From: Acidobacteriaceae bacterium
GTDB taxonomy: Bacteria; Acidobacteriota; Terriglobia; Terriglobales; Acidobacteriaceae
Direction: 5' to 3'
DNA: 7,996 nucleotides
NCBI GenBank assembly: GCA_009781125.1
Contig: WQYS01000098.1
Coordinates: forward strand, 1 to 7,996
How positions within the stretch are numbered: the stretch's first letter is position 1; each line of letters starts with the position of its first letter. A model generated the notes under the pieces. It ran no database searches, was not told where the DNA came from, and worked only from the letters and a program-made list of their open reading frames with translations. A program made the position numbers and the translations under genes. Below, one piece after another: positions 6,365-7,996 of this stretch.

Positions 6365-6393
6365 GATATAGATTTATGAAATTTTTCTGTCAA
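6365..6393 (-). promoter_or_regulatory. Promoter of the Lys/Ala mini-protein gene
   Basis: On the minus strand a perfect TTGACA (6388-6393) is followed after exactly 17 bases by TATATC (6365-6370). Directly upstream (6394-6430) is a run of A and T tracts resembling an UP element. Transcription would start near 6358 and give a leader of about 55 bases, opening with a small GCTGC-CTT-GCAGC hairpin. This is the most consensus-like promoter in the window. Confidence 0.65.
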
Positions 6394-6400
6394 GAAAAAT

Positions 6401-6429
6401 CTGACGATTTTAAGAAAAAAATTTATACA
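6401..6429 (+). promoter_or_regulatory. Possible thiolase promoter
   Basis: CTGACG (6401-6406) and TATACA (6424-6429) are separated by 17 bases on the plus strand, each a 4/6 match to consensus. It lies back to back with the mini-protein promoter in the same AT-rich patch. A start near 6436 would give the thiolase mRNA a leader of about 120 bases that includes a 7-bp hairpin, CGGAGCC (6475-6481) with GGCTCCG (6489-6495). Confidence 0.38.
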
Positions 6430-6556
6430 TGTTCCTTAATGTGAATTGGCTATCAGAGCGCGTTCGACGGAACACGGAGCCGCGAGCAGGCTCCGCGACG
6501 TATACTGGCGTCCGTTTCGTTCCATCGTTGGCGTTGCAAAAAGCGCGAGGTGTAGG

Positions 6557-7750
6557 ATGTCGAATGCAGTGATTGTCTCCGCCGCGCGGACTCCGGTAGG
6601 AAGGTTTCAGGGCGCGCTGGCTTCGTTGAGCGCGGTGCAACTGGGGGCGATCGCCGTGCACGAGGCCGTGCGAAAAGCCGCAATTGACGCAGGTATTGTC
6701 GATGAATGCATCATGGGCTGCGTGCTCGCGGCGGGCCTTGGACAGAACCCGGCGCGTCAGGCGGCGCTGGCGGGCGGACTCGCCGATGAGGTCTCCGCGT
6801 TGACGATCGACATGGTTTGCGGAAGCGGTTTGCGCGCGGTGGCGCTGGCGGCTGAGAGTGTCGTTGCCGGTGACGCCGAGGTCGTCGTAGCCGGTGGGAT
6901 GGAGTCGATGAGCAACGCTCCGTATCTTGTACCCGCAGCGCGTCAGGGACTGCGCATGGGCAACTCGGACCTCGTCGATTCGATGATTCACGACGGCCTG
7001 TGGTGCGCTCATGAGGGCTGGCACATGGGCATGACCGGTGAGCTGGTGGCTGAGAAGCACGCGATCACGCGCGCGCAGCAGGATGCTTATGCGCTCGAAT
7101 CGCACAGGCGAGCCAGTCTCGCATGGCGTGCGGGGCGCTTTGATGAAGAGGTGGTTGCGGTTGAGCTTGTGGAAAAGAAGGGAATAACTCTTGTCAGCCG
7201 AGATGAGTCGGTGCGCGATGAGGCGGTCGATGATCCCGAGGCCGCGCTGAAGGCGCTTGCGGCTCTGAGGCCTGCGTTCAAAAAAGATGGCACGGTGACG
7301 GCGGGCAACGCTCCCGGAGTGAACGATGCTGCTGCCGCCGTGGTCGTGATGTCGGAGGAGAAGGCAAAGGCGCTGGGAGTGAAGCCTCTGGTGACGATCC
7401 GTGCGCAGGCTACCAGCGGAGTCGCTCCGCGATGGGTGATGCTGGCTCCTGTCATCAGCATTCCCAGAGTGTTGCAGAGGGCCGGGTGGAGCCAGGACGA
7501 GGTGGGTCTCTACGAACTGAACGAAGCCTTCAGCGCGCAGGCGCTGGCCGTGATGAAGGAGCTCGGGCTCGACTGCTCGCGCGTGAATGTGAACGGCGGA
7601 TCGGTTGCGATTGGGCATCCTATAGGCGCAAGCGGCGCGCGCGTGCTGGTGACGCTCATTCATGAGATGATACGGCGCGATGTGAGCAGGGGAGTCGCCG
7701 CGCTTTGTCTCGGCGGCGGAAATTCAGTGGCCCTCGCCGTCGAGCGGTGA
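6557..7750 (+). CDS. Acetyl-CoA C-acetyltransferase (thiolase)
   Basis: Thiolase-fold enzyme that condenses two acetyl-CoA to acetoacetyl-CoA or cleaves 3-ketoacyl-CoA; it acts in the cytoplasm. The 397-residue length is typical. The N-terminus [20 protein letters not shown] (2-21) is characteristic and, with GAGG 6 bases before the ATG, fixes the start at 6557 rather than further upstream. The nucleophile is Cys88 in DMVCGSG (85-91), followed by the thiolase motif [18 protein letters not shown] (322-325), [10 protein letters not shown] with His354, and Cys384 in CLGGGNS complete the active site. The usual Asn before the nucleophile motif is Asp85 here, and CLGGGNS departs slightly from the common CxGGGxG; both look like lineage variation. 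It could serve fatty-acid/branched-chain degradation (FadA/AtoB type) or polyhydroxybutyrate synthesis (PhaA); no partner gene is in view to decide, so no symbol is given. Confidence 0.95.
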   Translation: MSNAVIVSAARTPVGRFQGALASLSAVQLGAIAVHEAVRKAAIDAGIVDECIMGCVLAAGLGQNPARQAALAGGLADEVSALTIDMVCGSGLRAVALAAESVVAGDAEVVVAGGMESMSNAPYLVPAARQGLRMGNSDLVDSMIHDGLWCAHEGWHMGMTGELVAEKHAITRAQQDAYALESHRRASLAWRAGRFDEEVVAVELVEKKGITLVSRDESVRDEAVDDPEAALKALAALRPAFKKDGTVTAGNAPGVNDAAAAVVVMSEEKAKALGVKPLVTIRAQATSGVAPRWVMLAPVISIPRVLQRAGWSQDEVGLYELNEAFSAQALAVMKELGLDCSRVNVNGGSVAIGHPIGASGARVLVTLIHEMIRRDVSRGVAALCLGGGNSVALAVER

Positions 7751-7756
7751 CAATGC

Positions 7757-7966
7757 CCGGGTGCCCCATCCTTCGTCCACCGCGATGCGCCCGGGTGTCC
7801 CATACTTTTCTGGTGGACGAAGGGTGGGAAAGCAGGATGCTCAATCAACCATGTTTTCAATCCCAAGCAGAGGCGAATGGAGCTGTATATATTCCCACCC
7901 TTCGTCCGCTCGAATTGAACGGGTGTTTCCTGCGCCTTTGTGGCGGACGAAGGATGGGGCACCCGG
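7757..7966. repeat. Composite inverted-repeat cluster downstream of the thiolase
   Basis: Two similar units of about 65 bp lie in the same orientation. In unit 1 the arms 7765-7781 (CCCATCCTTCGTCCACC) and 7812-7828 pair at 16 of 17 positions. In unit 2 the arms 7894-7909 (CCCACCCTTCGTCCGC) and 7943-7958 pair at 15 of 16. Both loops share CGGGTGT and a CTT..TGG segment. The outermost ends, 7757-7778 and 7945-7966, are perfect 22-base inverted repeats of each other, so the full 210 bp could fold as one long-range stem or as two hairpins. No coding region is evident in it. The first arm could end thiolase transcription, but there is no T-run. Confidence 0.8.
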
Positions 7967-7996
7967 ACGTTTGTGGTAGCTAAATTAACGGGCGTC

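Noticed and set aside
5356..6393. 345-codon minus-strand open frame opposite the coiled-coil gene
   Set aside because: It reads through the terminator and across the mini-protein gene in another frame, and its Leu/Arg/Gln-rich sequence mirrors the plus-strand coiled coil.
6410..7663. 417-codon minus-strand open frame opposite the thiolase
   Set aside because: The thiolase on the plus strand is unambiguous. The antisense product is Arg/His/Ser-rich without domains.
7757..7966. CRISPR array
   Set aside because: The four repeat copies alternate in orientation, spacing is irregular and there are no unique equal-length spacers or cas genes.

Overview
The window looks like chromosomal DNA of a soil Acidobacteriota (Terriglobia/Acidobacteriaceae, the Granulicella–Edaphobacter–Terriglobus kind). 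This is an inference from high GC, the DusB, citrate synthase and thiolase sequence style, and short palindromic repeats of types I associate with those genomes. No database was searched.

Layout, left to right. A short dispersed repeat (36-78) lies just past the 3' end of dusB, a tRNA-dihydrouridine synthase gene on the minus strand (89-1450). dusB carries about 65 extra residues near its N-terminus, encoded largely by a nested palindromic repeat read through in frame. Upstream of it, on the same strand, is rpmE (zinc-type ribosomal protein bL31) with a clear intrinsic terminator between the two. Divergent from rpmE is an exported DinB-like protein (2049-2648, +). A perfect 20-bp-arm hairpin separates it from a convergent citrate synthase gene (2781-3917, -). 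Upstream of citrate synthase, on the same strand, is a ThiO-type glycine oxidase (4048-5124, -).

Divergent from thiO is a membrane-anchored coiled-coil protein of unknown function (5326-6144, +). It ends at a strong hairpin that appears to terminate transcription from both sides. Facing it is a 25-codon gene (6225-6302, -) for an almost pure lysine/alanine peptide resembling the tail of histone H1-like proteins, with its own consensus-like promoter and ribosome binding site. An AT-rich divergent promoter region separates it from an acetyl-CoA acetyltransferase (thiolase, 6557-7750, +). The window ends in a 210-bp composite inverted-repeat cluster (7757-7966).

The genes do not form one pathway. 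They are mainly housekeeping functions (tRNA modification, ribosome, TCA cycle, thiamine thiazole synthesis, acyl-CoA metabolism) plus lineage-specific small proteins and repeats. I see no defence system, prophage, transposase, CRISPR array, tRNA or rRNA. The observations most worth a second look are the in-frame repeat inside dusB, the stand-alone Lys/Ala mini-protein, and the palindromic repeats that share terminal cores but differ in their stems.
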